DNA of 64,000 bases, from positions 10,541,630-10,605,629 of the forward strand of contig NC_085060.1 of NCBI RefSeq assembly GCF_963662255.1, read 5' to 3'. Below are positions 60,701-64,000 of this stretch, piece by piece (position 1 is the first letter of the stretch; the number at the start of each line of letters is the position of its first letter). The stretch comes from Cinclus cinclus. Its lineage: Eukaryota > Chordata > Aves > Passeriformes > Cinclidae. The notes under the pieces are model-generated. The model ran no database searches. It saw only the letters and a list, made by a program, of their open reading frames with translations, and was not told where the DNA came from. A program made the position numbers and the translations under genes.

Positions 60701-63246
60701 CTGTGCCTGGCTTCTTCTGCATCTTAAAATAGAAAAATAGAAAATAGAAAGGACAAGGGCTGACTTTCTCGTTGGCATTTCTCTTAACTCGAGAGGCTGA
60801 GTTGCAAGTTGCATGGATAGAGGGGCTGTGAATGACAAAGGATAACTATGCTGGTGGGGCTGTACAGAAGTTTGGTAGGCAGCTCCTACAGCAATTAACC
60901 CAGGGCTCTGCTGGCTCCCACTGGTCCAGTTTGCTCTGGGTGGGTTGTGGAAATTATCTCCACTCACAATACACAATGGAGCACAGTAGCCTATTTCAAG
61001 AACAAAGTGAAATTTTTGTAAGTACAGCTAATGGACTGAATGTTGGATGTAGAGCCCACACAGGTCACTCAGTGAAGCTGAAATAGCATCATGAGCCTTA
61101 AACCCTGATAGCTTCCTGGTTCAATAGTGTCCCTAGAAATAAAAATCTGTCTTTCTAAGTTCTAGTGAATGCCAGGCTGCAAGCTGACTGTACTCTTTGA
61201 CAATGAGATGAGGTATTAGGCAGTGAAAAGCATGGGTAGGAAAGCTCTCTTGGCCCTTGCTGCCTTTCTTCTTGCTGGATCAAACAAGTGACCCTGAGGC
61301 TTGAGAATACTGTAAAATAGCAGGAGTACATGGGTCAAGCCTAACTATTCTAGATGGAGTAGGGACTAACATGTTTGACTCAATTTTTCTCTTTTACTAT
61401 TTTACTTCTTCCTGGGTTATTTTGTTTCTACTTTAGTTATATTCACATCTGTTTCTCAACAGAGATGTTTGTTTTTATACCTGGGAGCTGAGACTTTTTG
61501 TAGCAGATGAGTTATAAAGTACTTAGTTAGAAGGATGGAGAACAGCTTGAAATGAAACCTAGACCTTCCAGTGAGAGTGACATTGTACTTCTGAGCTGTA
61601 CAGGCTGTATTGATTAATTCATGCTGCCTTGAAATGCTATTGTGCTACTTACCTTAAGTCTAGCAAATGGTGTTTTTATAATGAAGTGGAAAGGGTTTGA
61701 AATAATGAAGCACAAAAATGATCACTCTGCTGGAGCAGTAGAAAACTCTTCTTAAATACAAAGTGGCCAGCACAATGGCAGAATAGCACATCACAGAGAC
61801 TGCTCTGCTTTTTTCCATCTGAGATAAAAGGCAATGTCTAAAATGAAAATGACAACAAAATAAATATACTTAAAGCACTCTAGACTCCTTGGTCAATGTG
61901 ATGAGTAAACTTAGACAAGGAGTGGTATATCAGAAAACCATATGGATTATGCTCTATTTGAAGAGGAGTGACAAGGGAGTTCTTCCTTATTCCCCCAAAC
62001 CCACCAAAACCAAGCCCCCAAACAGTCAGGCTATTTCTTGACTATTTTGAAAGCAGACAGTCTGTCATGCATCTAGCTCAGCTGGTTTTTGAGAGAAAGG
62101 AAACCAAATTTCTTAATATTAGTGGAATAGTGCTATGGGTATCCATCCATCTTGTGGCATATTCATTGTAGGAAGAAACTGGAGGCAGAGAGGAGAACGA
62201 GAAAGGAGACTTGTCAATATTCTCATCTGTATAAAATAACTTTGAAAATATTTATTTGAACAGAGGGGATCACACCCTTTGAGTAAAGGGGGTGAAGCAA
62301 GGGTGTGTAGGTATGAAGATTTCATTGTCTTTGAAATAGTACTTTCTAGCAGCAGAAATTGTCATCTCCTAGTCAGAATTCTTAATTGCTTTTATGTAAA
62401 ACAGTCAAAACCTCCAAAATCAAACCCCACTTTCATGGTTCTCAACTTTTATATATCATTCTCTATTTCATACCCACAAATTAATTCTACAAGCTCCAAG
62501 TGACTTCAGCTGGCAAACCACCAAAAAGTAGTTAATGATATTTGCCCCTTACAAATGGGAGGGTCTTAAGATCAGTCAATTTTGAATTGTAATCATCAGA
62601 GATGTTGCCTTCTTACATTCCATTTGAAGACAAGGGTAGCTGGAGAATCATCTCCTAAGAGAGGATTCAACTGTGTTAGGCTTGGTATGGTGCTGTGCTT
62701 ACACAAGTAACCCAGCTGAGAGCAGGAAGAGGAGACTTTGTCTCTATCTGCACCTACATTTCCCAGAAAGCCCTAAATTACTTGCTAGGAATAGAAGCCA
62801 GGTCTGTGCTGTTGTAATGATGTTTCTCTGTATTTTTTGAGATGAACACGTTTAAACTTACCTAGTAGCCATAAAAATCAGTAAAAATTACTTTTTTGAA
62901 ATAAAAATGTCAGCCCCACTTTTGATTATTTAAACGGAAATAGTCACCATGTGCTGCGTTAGTGATGAAGCCTGTGCAGCAGAGAGTTTTAGGAGATTCT
63001 CTGTATTCTCAGGCCAGCACTGATTGCTACTCTGGAGCACAGTGATCTAAAATAATAGTTTCACTTTATTAAATTGTAAGTTTCTCCCATACAAACTATA
63101 GCCTAGAGAGAAGGTTTTTTTAGTACAGTCTTAAGAAGTCAACAGTCCATTGCTTACTTGTATATATCCTTGACTGTGGAGACAAACGGTACCGTAACTA
63201 CTCTGAGTCCCATCCTTGCTCAAGGAGGCAAAGTATCTGTCTAATT

Positions 63247-63262
63247 AAAAAAAAAAAAAAAA
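63247..63262. repeat. Poly(A) run of 16
   Basis: Homopolymer A tract with no recognisable retroposon beside it. Confidence 0.8.
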
Positions 63263-64000
63263 TAATGATTATTTGACTAAATTTTTCTGTGTAACCTGAA
63301 TTCGAGAACTGTGGATTTGTGTCCCAATGTAATATGGATGCAATTTCAAAAATCAATGCATAAAACAGAGCTTAGAAGATAATTATATTTAACAGGAGAC
63401 AGAAAATCAAAACAGATTCCAAACAAATTAGAAATCAAGACTGCAGCAGCTTAAGCTGAGTTTGTCTTATAGGGGAAGCTTATTAATGTAAATAAGGAGA
63501 CGTTTTTTGGCCAGAATTTCCCATCAGTACTATTTGCCAATATAACATCTCTGTTCTGTGACTTAGTACAGTGGTACATGTAGCAGATCTACAATGGTAA
63601 AATGGCAAGAAGTTAATTAAAGCTTCTCAACATGCTGGAACTTAAAATATATTGGAAGGTGCTAATACAAATGCTGAGCACTTGATTTGTACCCATATCA
63701 CTCAACAGAAGCAATATAACTTTTAGTCTAGAGAAATATTCTGTATTTTCCAGATCTAATAAAGTATATTGGATTCTTAATTTGTATTAGAAAATGATCC
63801 AAGTACTTTGCATTTGTTTAACCAAATGGAATCTTAACCATTGCTAAAATGAAAGTGTTTTACATGTCTTACATGTTGCACAGAGAAAGATCTACCAAAC
63901 ATGTCACTTTTGAAAAAAAAAAAATCATCTATGGTTACAATACAATTGAGTTTGGAAGCAAAGAAGCAACAGAAGGACTGTTTATCTATTTCTCAACATC

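Larger units (their letters stand above)
50610..64000. other. Gene-poor right flank, part 2
   Basis: 13 kb of mostly AT-rich DNA with no recognisable exon, RNA gene or intact transposon. The longest frames, such as 58695-59189 (164 codons, plus) and 55606-56142 (minus, created by the GATGA repeat), lack any family signature. In mammals the region beyond C1GALT1C1 is also gene-poor. Confidence 0.45.

Overview
The window carries three recognisable vertebrate housekeeping genes in the conserved order CUL4B - MCTS1 - C1GALT1C1, flanked by long non-coding DNA. All three proteins are intact and close to their mammalian counterparts: CUL4B 887 codons, MCTS1 181, C1GALT1C1 318. The organism is most likely a bird. 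The block sits on the X in mammals and, as I recall it, on chromosome 4 (4A in songbirds) in birds. Introns are short, and no intact transposon was recognised by eye. A non-avian reptile cannot be excluded from the sequence alone.

Layout. 1-7.4 kb: non-coding, mostly AT-rich, with one unexplained GC/CpG-rich island at about 2.9-3.7 kb. 7.4-10.8 kb: probable long 3'UTR of CUL4B. 10.8-31.9 kb: 20 coding exons of CUL4B on the minus strand. 31.9-32.8 kb: CUL4B 5' region in a CpG island. 32.8-34.6 kb: spacer. 34.6-41.2 kb: MCTS1, six exons, plus strand, head-to-head with CUL4B and with its own CpG island. 41.2-43.7 kb: spacer. 43.7-45.6 kb: C1GALT1C1, minus strand, tail-to-tail with MCTS1, with one coding exon and a CpG-island promoter. 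46-64 kb: gene-poor DNA with simple repeats and a decayed duplicate of the last MCTS1 exon and 3'UTR near 50.4-50.6 kb.

The genes are not an operon and share no single pathway. CUL4B is the scaffold of CRL4 ubiquitin ligases. MCTS1 pairs with DENR in ribosome recycling and translation re-initiation. C1GALT1C1 (Cosmc) is the ER chaperone for core-1 O-glycan synthase.

The more unusual signals are a clear U12-type AT-AC intron in CUL4B, a U12-type GT-AG intron in neighbouring MCTS1, a CUL4B start codon lying inside a 3' splice site, a 51-bp tandem repeat that triplicates the likely first-exon splice donor of C1GALT1C1, an AAGGG repeat in MCTS1 intron 1, and the MCTS1 exon duplicate. I found no evidence of a wholly new biological system.
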